Shown here piece by piece: positions 1 through 4,830 of a stretch of 6,072 nucleotides of DNA (position 1 is its first letter; each line of letters starts with the position of its first letter). The DNA lies in assembly GCA_903930095.1 (NCBI GenBank), contig CAIYXE010000152.1, forward strand, positions 1 through 6,072, read 5' to 3'. The DNA is from an uncultured Hyphomicrobiales bacterium. Its GTDB lineage: Bacteria; Pseudomonadota; Alphaproteobacteria; Rhizobiales; Aestuariivirgaceae. The notes below the pieces were generated by a model. The model saw only the letters and a program-made list of their open reading frames with translations, did no database searches and was not told the DNA's origin. A program made the position numbers and the translations under genes.

Positions 1-1
1 G

Positions 2-103
2 TTAAAGATGAGTTTCCAAACATCAACGAACGGAGTGGTGGGTTTTGGAGGCGGCTTCGAAATTGGATTCGGAGCAACGGTCTCCGCTGTGATGAGGATT
101 TAG
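2..103 (+). CDS. Gly-rich C-terminal tail, or 31-aa ORF, of unknown function (left edge)
   Basis: The frame is open from the window edge to a TAG at 101-103. It could be the end of a larger gene starting upstream, or a 31-residue ORF starting at ATG 8; no ribosome site can be judged so close to the edge. The visible protein is rich in Gly and aromatic residues, with a core GFEIGFGATVSAV at residues 16-28 counted from ATG 8. The pattern alternates small and hydrophobic residues, as in a beta-hairpin or membrane-active peptide. The frame was chosen because a closely similar 13-residue motif recurs in the ORF at 427-672. An alternative frame is open from base 1 to the TGA at 106-108, but it has no such support. 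No family is recognised. Base composition is lower in GC than from 590 onward. Confidence 0.4.
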   Translation, partial: LKMSFQTSTNGVVGFGGGFEIGFGATVSAVMRI

Positions 104-104
104 G

Positions 105-152
105 ATGACAAAGCTTAATCAAGATGCTCCCACTCAGGCCGGCCGACTTTGA
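105..152 (+). CDS. Possible 15-aa ORF coupled to the following membrane protein
   Basis: A 15-codon ORF (MTKLNQDAPTQAGRL) starts one base after the TAG of the previous ORF. It has a good GAGG ribosome site at 94-97, 7 bases from the ATG. Its TGA (150-152) overlaps the ATG (152-154) of the membrane protein as TGATG, which is typical of translational coupling. It may be a real micropeptide or a leader that carries ribosomes onto the next gene, whose own ribosome site is poor. It could also be the original N terminus of that protein, separated by a frameshift. The peptide is polar with no recognisable motif. Confidence 0.35.
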   Translation: MTKLNQDAPTQAGRL

Positions 153-406
153 TGTCTGTTTCCATAATTCAAGCGGTGTCTTACTTGGCATTTTTAGGGT
201 GTTTAGCTTACTGGCTTCTGGACCTAAACTTCTATCGGAAGAACGGTTGGGACTTCAGTCAAGATCATCCCGGATTTCAAATGTACAATGGCGATGTTCC
301 CGAAGGAAATGAGTGGCGTTTGAGTAATAGAAATCGCGTCCAAACCGGAGGACCATTTATGATTTTTGTCACTGGAATTATTGCGCTTGCACTAACACTC
401 TTCTGA
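152..406 (+). CDS. Small membrane protein with two predicted TM segments, unknown function
   Basis: This 84-residue protein has a hydrophobic segment at about residues 5-25 and another at about 67-84 that ends at the C terminus. Between them lies a roughly 40-residue polar, aromatic-containing loop (around NGWDFSQDHPGF, then GNEWRLSNRNRVQTGGP), so it is predicted to be a membrane hairpin. ATG 152 is preferred over TTG 149 because it sits in the TGATG overlap with the upstream 15-codon ORF, so translation probably depends on coupling. The length, membrane topology and position between ORFs sharing a motif would suit an accessory or immunity-type protein, but this is speculation and no family is recognised. 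GC content is below that of the right-hand genes, consistent with a different origin. Confidence 0.6.
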   Translation: MSVSIIQAVSYLAFLGCLAYWLLDLNFYRKNGWDFSQDHPGFQMYNGDVPEGNEWRLSNRNRVQTGGPFMIFVTGIIALALTLF

Positions 407-426
407 ACGCCGGGAGCAGACTACAG

Positions 427-672
427 ATGGCCTACGAAAAACTGACGTATACTTTTGGAAATTGGGCTGGACTCGACGTAGGGTATGGCTGCAAGGTTTC
501 GGTTGTTGATACGGTAGGATCGTTCCGCATGTCCACCGGTATACAGGGGGGATTACCCAATCATCAGATAGAGATCAGCCCAGGATTCTTCGCGCCAGAT
601 CGCGTGCCAACGCAGGGGCAGCATGGATCATGCAACAGCCGCCGGTTGTCCCGGCGGCTGATCGTCACTTGA
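427..672 (+). CDS. Hypothetical ORF with repeated Gly-rich motif; 3' end probably truncated or fused at a composition boundary
   Basis: The 81-residue ORF starts at ATG 427 with a GGGAG ribosome site at 412-416, 20 bases after the membrane-protein gene, so the two are probably co-transcribed. Residues 15-27 (GLDVGYGCKVSVV) match the core at the window's left edge (GFEIGFGATVSAV) at 6 of 13 positions, with conservative changes at most others. This supports the frame for the N-terminal half. The last 25-30 residues are unlike the start: Arg/Ser-rich, translated from GC-rich DNA, and reading straight through the 636-660 hairpin that probably terminates the convergent gene. The natural 3' end may therefore have been lost at a junction near 575-600, leaving an out-of-family tail. 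The function is unknown. Confidence 0.45.
   Translation: MAYEKLTYTFGNWAGLDVGYGCKVSVVDTVGSFRMSTGIQGGLPNHQIEISPGFFAPDRVPTQGQHGSCNSRRLSRRLIVT
636..660. terminator. Strong GC hairpin between convergent genes
   Basis: CAGCCGCCGG at 636-645 and CCGGCGGCTG at 651-660 form a perfect 10-bp stem around a 5-base loop. It lies 30 bases beyond the stop of the minus-strand glycine-zipper gene and is the natural terminator for it. The T-run after the stem is weak on both strands, so this is not a textbook intrinsic terminator. The plus-strand ORF at 427-672 reads through it. Confidence 0.55.
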
Positions 673-690
673 CCGAACGGGAAGAGTTGC

Positions 691-1038
691 TCAGTCGTAT
701 TTGTTGATGCAGTTCTGGTACTTCTTCCGGTAGTAGCGGTCCCAGCGTGCCGAGCCGCGCGCCGCGCCGCTGACGCCGCCCACGCCGGCTCCGATCGCAG
801 CACCCGTGCCGACGCCGCTGCCCTTGCCACCCGTGACGAGGCCGCCGATGATGCCGCCCACCACCGCGCCGCCGATGGCGCCGCCCGCCGCGTTACCGAG
901 CGTCTTCTCATCGGCATAGCGCTCCGCCTGGCGCTGGCAATAACGCCGCTCGCTGTTGGTGAGCTTGGCGAAGCTCGCATCCGCCAGCAGGATGGGCATC
1001 ACGCCCAGCGCGAGGAACATGGTGATCGCTTTCTTCAT
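691..1038 (-). CDS. Exported glycine-zipper protein
   Basis: This 115-residue protein has a clear N-terminal signal peptide (KK, then a hydrophobic core, with likely cleavage after ASFA at residue 24). The mature part starts with a charged segment containing RRYCQRQAERYADE. It is followed by a long Gly/Ala region at about residues 48-95 with repeated GxxxG spacing (GGAIGGAVVGGIIGG and a second block after a GKGSG break). A basic, Tyr-rich tail with RWDRYYRKKYQNC ends the protein. Glycine-zipper proteins of this layout are small envelope proteins whose GxxxG helices pack in or against a membrane; a precise role cannot be read. The two cysteines (about residues 34 and 110) flank the zipper and could form a disulfide in the periplasm. 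A GGGAG site (+ strand 1046-1050) lies 7 bases before the ATG. It is a single gene facing the left-hand cluster. Confidence 0.85.
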   Translation of the reverse strand: MKKAITMFLALGVMPILLADASFAKLTNSERRYCQRQAERYADEKTLGNAAGGAIGGAVVGGIIGGLVTGGKGSGVGTGAAIGAGVGGVSGAARGSARWDRYYRKKYQNCINKYD

Positions 1039-1099
1039 GTCGTGTCTCCCAATCCAGTTCGATTCGGCACAAGGGTGAAACGTGCGACAGCCGACTCCA

Positions 1100-1122
1100 C
1101 CCGCGCCTACAATGCGCGCGGG
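1100..1122. repeat. Inverted repeat 5' of the glycine-zipper gene
   Basis: CCCGCGC (1100-1106) and GCGCGGG (1116-1122) form a perfect 7-bp stem with a 9-base loop. It lies between the minus-strand pfkB remnant and the glycine-zipper gene. It could be the old terminator of pfkB, but no T-run follows on the minus strand. No clear promoter for the glycine-zipper gene was recognised in 1051-1130. Confidence 0.3.
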
Positions 1123-1128
1123 AACGGT

Positions 1129-1332
1129 TCACTGTAAAGCCCCGGCCTTCTGGTGGGATGACCCTGGGTGAACTCTTGACGCAGAGCAGCGTCCCGATGC
1201 CCAGCGCCGCCGTTGATGCAGCCCATAGGTGGCGTTGCTGAGCCTCACCTTGTGGGTCGGCTTCACGGCCTTGGCCGCCCCGAAGACGTCGATCGTGGGA
1301 TTGAGGGTGATGGTGAGAATGGGCGTCGTCAT
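1129..1332 (-). pseudogene. Remnant of a pfkB-type sugar (phosphofructo)kinase: N- and C-terminal ends only
   Basis: From ATG at 1332 the reading TILTITLNPTIDV-like start (TPILTITLNPTIDVFGAA, then KPTHKVR) closely matches the first strand and substrate-binding start of PfkB/ribokinase-family fructose-6-phosphate or fructose-1-phosphate kinases. An AGGA site lies just upstream. About 36 residues in, the match stops where the family's glycine-rich GGGGxNVA segment should follow. From about 1222 downward, in a different frame, the sequence reads STAALGIGTLLC, which resembles the family's extreme C terminus (an SAAxLxxGTxLC pattern in E. coli PfkB). About 240 middle residues, including the catalytic GAGD region, are absent. 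The simplest reading is an internal deletion with loss of frame. The short ORF through 1129 is open but cannot be a working kinase. The N-terminal match is strong; the C-terminal match is short. Confidence 0.6.
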
Positions 1333-1415
1333 CGGTCCTGCCTTCCCGCCGGCCGGGCACTGGATTCGGACGGCAGTTTGTTCGATCATGGCCGGGAATA
1401 ATCACCTGGATTGCA

Positions 1416-1772
1416 ATGGCAGACCTCAGCATCCGCATCGATTTCGGGCCGGACCTCCGGGTGGGGCCGGGCAAGATCGCGCTCCTCGAGCAGATCGCAG
1501 CGCTGGGCTCGATCTCGGCCGGTGGCCGCGCCATGGACATGTCCTACCGCCGGGCGTGGGAACTGATCGAGGAGTTGAACAGCATCTTCGGCAAGCCGGT
1601 GGTCGAATCGCGCAGCGGCGGCCGGAAGGGTGGCGGGGCGACCCTCACCCCCCTCGGCCTCAGCCTCATCTCCCGCTACCGCGCGATGGAGCGCGCGGCG
1701 GCGGCCGCCACAGCGCCCCATCTGGCAGCGCTCAGCGAGGAAATCGCCAGCGCTGCTGGCGAGCAAGCATAG
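1416..1772 (+). CDS. modE: ModE-like molybdate-responsive regulator, DNA-binding domain only
   Basis: This 118-residue protein matches the N-terminal winged-helix domain of ModE (LysR-type HTH). It has an FGPDLRVGPGKIALLEQI start at residues 10-27 and a recognition helix region GSISAGGRAMDMSYRRAWE at 31-49. The wing, with GGRKGGGATLTPLG, is at 68-81, followed by an Ala-rich helical tail that could aid dimerisation. E. coli ModE is about 260 residues and has two C-terminal TOBE/Mop repeats that bind molybdate; these are missing here. Such short forms are known in alphaproteobacteria, so this need not be a truncation. ATG 1416 is supported by the domain start, but the ribosome site (CTGGA) is weak. 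The gene converges on modC with 16 bases between stops. Its likely target is the Mo-box before modA. A general LysR-like single-domain regulator is the alternative. Confidence 0.85.
   Translation: MADLSIRIDFGPDLRVGPGKIALLEQIAALGSISAGGRAMDMSYRRAWELIEELNSIFGKPVVESRSGGRKGGGATLTPLGLSLISRYRAMERAAAAATAPHLAALSEEIASAAGEQA
1744..1762 (-). terminator. Possible modABC terminator inside the 3' end of modE
   Basis: TCGCCAGC (1744-1751) and GCTGGCGA (1755-1762) form a perfect 8-bp stem with a 3-base loop. On the minus strand it begins 26 bases past the modC stop and is followed by TTTCC. It sits within the last codons of the convergent modE gene, so it doubles as coding sequence. The T-run is short, so the call is tentative. 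Confidence 0.35.
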
Positions 1773-1788
1773 CGAATTTCCAAACCGG

Positions 1789-2880
1789 TCAGTGCGTGCC
1801 GGGCGCGGGTCCGCTTACCGAGACGGCCTTGACCACGGCATAGGCGGTGTGGCCCGGCGCCAGGCCGAGGCCCGCGGCGGACTTCCTTGTGATGCGCGCC
1901 AGGACCGCCGCACCTGCGCAGTCGAGCGTCACGTTGACCGACGAGAAGCCGGCATCCGATATCTCCGCCACCGTGCCGCGCAGAATATTCAGTGCACTGA
2001 TGTTGCGGGGCTTCTCCGTTGCCAGCATCACGTCCCGCGCCCGGATGCGCACGCGCGCAGGAGAGCCCGGCGGGCCGATGAAGCCCGGCACGAAGACATC
2101 GCCCGCGGCGGCGGTGAGCCTTGTCATGCCGAAGCCTTCCTCATGCGCGGCCACCGTCATGTCGATGATGGCGCCGCCTTCCTCGCGCTCTTCCGCCGGA
2201 ATGAGGTCGAGGCGGCGGGCGATGTCTGGCGCGGGGCCGAAGGCGAGGAGGCGGCCCTCGGACAGCACCGCAACGTCGCTCGCCATCCGCATGACCTCCG
2301 CGACCGAGTGGCTGACGTAGACAATGGGGATCCCTGTCTCGTCCCTCAGCCGTTCGAGATAGGGCATGATCTCGTCCTTGCGCTTCTGGTCGAGCGAGGC
2401 GAGGGGCTCGTCCATGAGGAGAAGCCGCGGCGAGGAGAGCAATGCGCGCCCGATTGCGACGCGCTGCTTCTCGCCGCCGGACAAGTCGCGCGGCTTGCGC
2501 GCCAGAAGATGCCCGATGCCGAGGAGTTCGAGGATCTGCGTTCTTGATGCGTAGCGCTCTGCCCGGGGTGTGAACCACTGGCCGTAGCCGAGATTGCCCT
2601 CAACACTCAGATGCGGAAACAGCCGCGCGTCCTGGAATACGTAGCCGATCCGTCTCCGGTGCGGCGGCACGGCGATGCCCGCATCCGTGTCTGTCAGCAC
2701 CGTGCCGCCGACGAGGATACGCGCGTGGCGCGGCCGGATCAGCCCCGCGATGGCGTTGACGAGCGTGGTCTTGCCGGATCCCGAGGCACCGAAGATTGCC
2801 GTGAGCGGACCCTTGCTCTCGAAGGCGAGGTCGAGTTCGAAGCTGCCCTGTGCGTGACGTAACTCGACCATGAGGCTCAT
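1789..2880 (-). CDS. modC: Molybdate ABC transporter ATP-binding protein ModC
   Basis: This 363-residue ATPase drives molybdate import with ModB at the cytoplasmic face of the inner membrane. All ABC motifs are intact: Walker A GASGSGKTT at residues 31-39, Q-loop FQD at 82-84, signature LSGGEKQ at 133-139, Walker B LLLMDEP at 153-159 with a D-loop SLD, and the switch His at 191 (VSHS). Residues from about 290 to the end (SALNILRGTVAEI, then LARITRKSAAGLGLAPG) form a TOBE/Mop-like oxyanion-binding domain, as in E. coli ModC, which has a similar length. The start at 2880 is fixed by an ATGA overlap with the modB stop; a second ATG at 2871 is less likely. The frame stays open upstream into modB, so much longer versions are artefacts. 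It is the last gene of modABC. Confidence 0.96.
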   Translation of the reverse strand: MSLMVELRHAQGSFELDLAFESKGPLTAIFGASGSGKTTLVNAIAGLIRPRHARILVGGTVLTDTDAGIAVPPHRRRIGYVFQDARLFPHLSVEGNLGYGQWFTPRAERYASRTQILELLGIGHLLARKPRDLSGGEKQRVAIGRALLSSPRLLLMDEPLASLDQKRKDEIMPYLERLRDETGIPIVYVSHSVAEVMRMASDVAVLSEGRLLAFGPAPDIARRLDLIPAEEREEGGAIIDMTVAAHEEGFGMTRLTAAAGDVFVPGFIGPPGSPARVRIRARDVMLATEKPRNISALNILRGTVAEISDAGFSSVNVTLDCAGAAVLARITRKSAAGLGLAPGHTAYAVVKAVSVSGPAPGTH

Positions 2881-3575
2881 GCGGCGATCTTCTGTCCGGC
2901 GCGGCGGGCGAGAACCTCCGATGCCATCAGGGCTGCGAGCGAGATCGCGACGGATATGGCGGTAAGGCGCAGCGCCTCCGGGTCTCCGCCCGGGACCTGG
3001 GTGAAGGAATAAATGGCCGACGGCAGCGTCTGCGTCTCGCCCGGAATGTTGGAAACAAAGGTGATGGTGGCGCCGAACTCGCCCATCGCCTTGGCAAAGC
3101 ACAGGATCATGCCGGCGATGATGCCAGGTGCAATCAGCGGCAGGGTGACGGTGAGGAAGACGAAGGCCCGGTTGGCGCCAAGCGTTGATGCGGCAGCCTC
3201 GAGCTTCGTGTCGACGGCTTCGATCGACAGGCGGATGGCCCGCACCATGAGCGGAAAGCCCATCACCGCAGACGCCAGCGCCGCGCCCGTCCAGCGGAAG
3301 GAGAAAACGATGCCGAATTCCGCCAGCACGGAGCCGATGGGCCCACGCGTTCCGAAAGAGAGAAGCAGCAGATAGCCAGTGACGACAGGCGGCAACACCA
3401 GCGGCAGGTGAACGAGGCCGTTCACCAGCGACTTGCCCCAGAACTCGCGCCGCGCGAGGAGCCAGGCAATGGCGATGCCGAAGGGCAGGCTCGCCAGCAT
3501 GGCAACACTCGCCACCCAGAGGCTGAGCCTGACCGCGTCCCATTCCTCCGCGCTGAGCCGCAGCCAATCCGTCAT
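2877..3575 (-). CDS. modB: Molybdate ABC transporter permease ModB
   Basis: This 232-residue inner-membrane permease forms the molybdate pathway as a homodimer. It has about five hydrophobic segments, near residues 15-40, 55-75, 96-113, 138-160 and 205-225. A typical ModB block HLPLVLPPVVTGYLLLL lies at 56-72. The cytoplasmic EAA coupling loop that docks ModC is at about 126-150 (EAAASTLGANRAFVFLTVTLP). It is followed by AKAMGEFGATITFVSNIPGETQTLP-type sequence conserved in molybdate and sulfate permeases; the GEFGAT stretch is visible at about 165-170. Length is normal for ModB. ATG 3575 overlaps the modA TGA as ATGA, and the gene's own TGA overlaps the modC ATG the same way. This gives tight coupling of all three transport genes. 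Confidence 0.96.
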   Translation of the reverse strand: MTDWLRLSAEEWDAVRLSLWVASVAMLASLPFGIAIAWLLARREFWGKSLVNGLVHLPLVLPPVVTGYLLLLSFGTRGPIGSVLAEFGIVFSFRWTGAALASAVMGFPLMVRAIRLSIEAVDTKLEAAASTLGANRAFVFLTVTLPLIAPGIIAGMILCFAKAMGEFGATITFVSNIPGETQTLPSAIYSFTQVPGGDPEALRLTAISVAISLAALMASEVLARRAGQKIAA

Positions 3576-4345
3576 TTCAGCAACCGGAACCCTTGCGCCC
3601 TGAAGATATCTGCCGCCGCGGGCGATGTGAGGAAATCGATGAATGCGGCGGCCCCGTCCTTGCGTGAGGACGCCGTGCGCGCCACGGGGTAGATGATGGG
3701 CGGATGCGAATCGGATGGGAACGCACCGACGATTTTCACCCCGGATTCCGCCTGCGCATCAGTACGGTAGACGATGCCGAGCGGCGCCTCGCCGGTGGCG
3801 ACGAGCTTCAGTGCGGCGCGCACATTCTCCGCCTGCGCGAGCTTGTTCTCGACCTGGGCCCAGACGCCAAGTGTCTCGAGAGCGGCCTTGCCATACTTGC
3901 CGGCGGGCACTGACTTGACGTCGGCCATGGCGAGGCGGCCATCGCCCAGCAGCGCCGCGAGTGCGAAGCCCGGTGCGATCTCCGCCGCGATGGTTGAATC
4001 CTGTGGTGCGATCAGCACGATCTCATTGCCCAGGAGCTTGGTCATGCTCGCCTTGTCGATGAGGTCCCTCTGGGTCAGGTATTCCATCCAGTCCAGGTCG
4101 GCGGAGAAGAAGATGCCGGCGGGCGCGCCTTGCTCGATCTGCCTGGCCAGCGCTGAACTCGCCGCATAGGAGATCACGGCCTTGTTGCCCGTTTCTGCCG
4201 TCCACGCGGCAGAGACCTTGTCGAGTGCGGTCTTGAGGCTTGCCGCGGCAAAGACCGTCACCTGGTCCGCCGCGCGCGCGGAAGGGGCGGCTGCGAGGAT
4301 GAGAGCGGCAGCAGCTGTGGCAAGCATGTTCCGGCGCAGTGTCAT
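3572..4345 (-). CDS. modA: Periplasmic molybdate-binding protein ModA
   Basis: This 257-residue solute-binding protein captures molybdate (and probably tungstate) and delivers it to ModBC. Residues 1-25 form a signal peptide (RR, an Ala/Leu core, cleavage after ARA). The mature protein begins DQVTVFAAASLKTALD, the ModA signature, with Ser36 as an oxyanion ligand. SYAASSALARQIEQGAPAG at 59-77 supplies the second Ser (63/64). Further on are VPAGKYGKAALE at 146-157 and GIVYRTDA at 190-197 with the ligand Tyr193. No substitution at these positions suggests loss of function. The start is supported by AGGA at the expected place (+ strand about 4356-4359) and by the signal peptide. It is the first gene of modABC, 18 bases from an inverted repeat of Mo-box type. 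Confidence 0.96.
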   Translation of the reverse strand: MTLRRNMLATAAAALILAAAPSARAADQVTVFAAASLKTALDKVSAAWTAETGNKAVISYAASSALARQIEQGAPAGIFFSADLDWMEYLTQRDLIDKASMTKLLGNEIVLIAPQDSTIAAEIAPGFALAALLGDGRLAMADVKSVPAGKYGKAALETLGVWAQVENKLAQAENVRAALKLVATGEAPLGIVYRTDAQAESGVKIVGAFPSDSHPPIIYPVARTASSRKDGAAAFIDFLTSPAAADIFRAQGFRLLK

Positions 4346-4362
4346 GTGCTGTGTTTCCTGTC

Positions 4363-4384
4363 GTTATATCCAAGTGGATATAAC
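4363..4384 (-). promoter_or_regulatory. Mo-box (ModE operator) upstream of modA
   Basis: GTTATATCC (4363-4371) and GGATATAAC (4376-4384) form a perfect 9-bp inverted repeat with a 4-bp AAGT spacer. Known ModE operators have TATA-rich arms of the form CGTTATATA / TATATAACG; here the outer halves match and the inner bases are CC/GG. It stands in an otherwise GC-rich region, 18 bp before the modA ATG. TTGCCG on the minus strand (4403-4398) could be a -35 with its -10 (TATATC or TATCCA) inside the box. Bound regulator would then block RNA polymerase, which is the expected molybdate repression. The palindrome is seen directly; the promoter placement is inferred. Confidence 0.85.
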
Positions 4385-4422
4385 ACTGCCGCACCCCCGG
4401 CAAGGGCTCTTCCGCACCGGCG

Positions 4423-4830
4423 TCAGGGCGGGGCCTGGATCGACTCGAGGTAGTGCATCAGTCCGGCGATGCGGCGCGAGGCATCGTCCGAGGCCTGCAG
4501 CGCATCCGCGAGATTCGTGCTCTCTCCCACGCTCTCGCTGATGAAGACATCGCCCCATGCCGGCATGTCGCGCGTGCCGTGGCCATCGGGCATGTCGATG
4601 CCGGCAATGGTGTCGAACACCCGGTCCTCCGGGAAGCGCCCGTAGCGCCTGGTGATCAGCGTGAGGTCGGAGGGGGGCTTGCTGAGCTTGCCCGCCTGCG
4701 GCCCACCACCCGTACCGCTTTCGCCATGGCAGGTCGCGCAGAGCTTGAGGAAGTCGGCGCGGCCTTGTTCCAGCGCCTCGCCGGCGAGTGCTGGGCCCGT
4801 CATCAGCAGCAATGCGAGGAGGAGGCGCAT
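4423..4830 (-). CDS. Small periplasmic monohaem cytochrome c
   Basis: The preferred start at 4830 gives 135 residues: a signal peptide at 1-16 (MRLLLALLLMTGPALA), then GEALEQGRADFLKL. The haem-attachment motif CATCH at 31-35 provides both thioether Cys and the proximal His. The distal ligand is probably Met89 in RDMPAWGD, with Met80 (DMPDG) as an alternative. The overall plan is class I cytochrome c (Pfam cytochrome CBB3/c type), soluble in the periplasm, with a GxGGGPQAGKLSKPPSDL loop typical of small electron carriers. A longer start at 4869 adds residues that would bury the signal peptide, so it is rejected. The ATG overlaps the pfp stop (TGATG), so it is probably translated with pfp. The redox partner is unknown. 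It ends 77 bp before modA, behind a separate Mo-box promoter. Confidence 0.85.
   Translation of the reverse strand: MRLLLALLLMTGPALAGEALEQGRADFLKLCATCHGESGTGGGPQAGKLSKPPSDLTLITRRYGRFPEDRVFDTIAGIDMPDGHGTRDMPAWGDVFISESVGESTNLADALQASDDASRRIAGLMHYLESIQAPP

Noticed and set aside
736..900. Repetitive GCC/GCCG-rich stretch considered as a tandem repeat
   Set aside because: It simply encodes the GxxxG zipper, and the periodicity is at protein level.
564..980. 138-residue Arg/Ser/Ala-rich minus-strand ORF
   Set aside because: It is a frame shadow of the glycine-zipper gene, driven by GC-rich repeats.
1395..1415. AT-richer patch before modE considered as a second Mo-box
   Set aside because: There is no inverted repeat and no TATATAAC-type arm, so autoregulation by ModE at this site is not supported.
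908..1540. 210-residue minus-strand ORF across the modE start, pfkB remnant and glycine-zipper gene
   Set aside because: It is antisense to modE at one end and out of frame with the zipper gene at the other. Only its short GTLLC-like middle is meaningful, as part of the pfkB relic.
1229..2547. Long plus-strand ORFs at 1229-1843 and 1630-2547
   Set aside because: They are Arg/Ala/Pro-rich GC-driven shadows of modE and, on the other strand, of modC, with no domain signal.
1789..3567. 592-residue open frame spanning modC and most of modB
   Set aside because: The N-terminal 229 residues are an out-of-frame reading of modB. ModB itself has full family features, and modC starts at the ATGA overlap at 2880.
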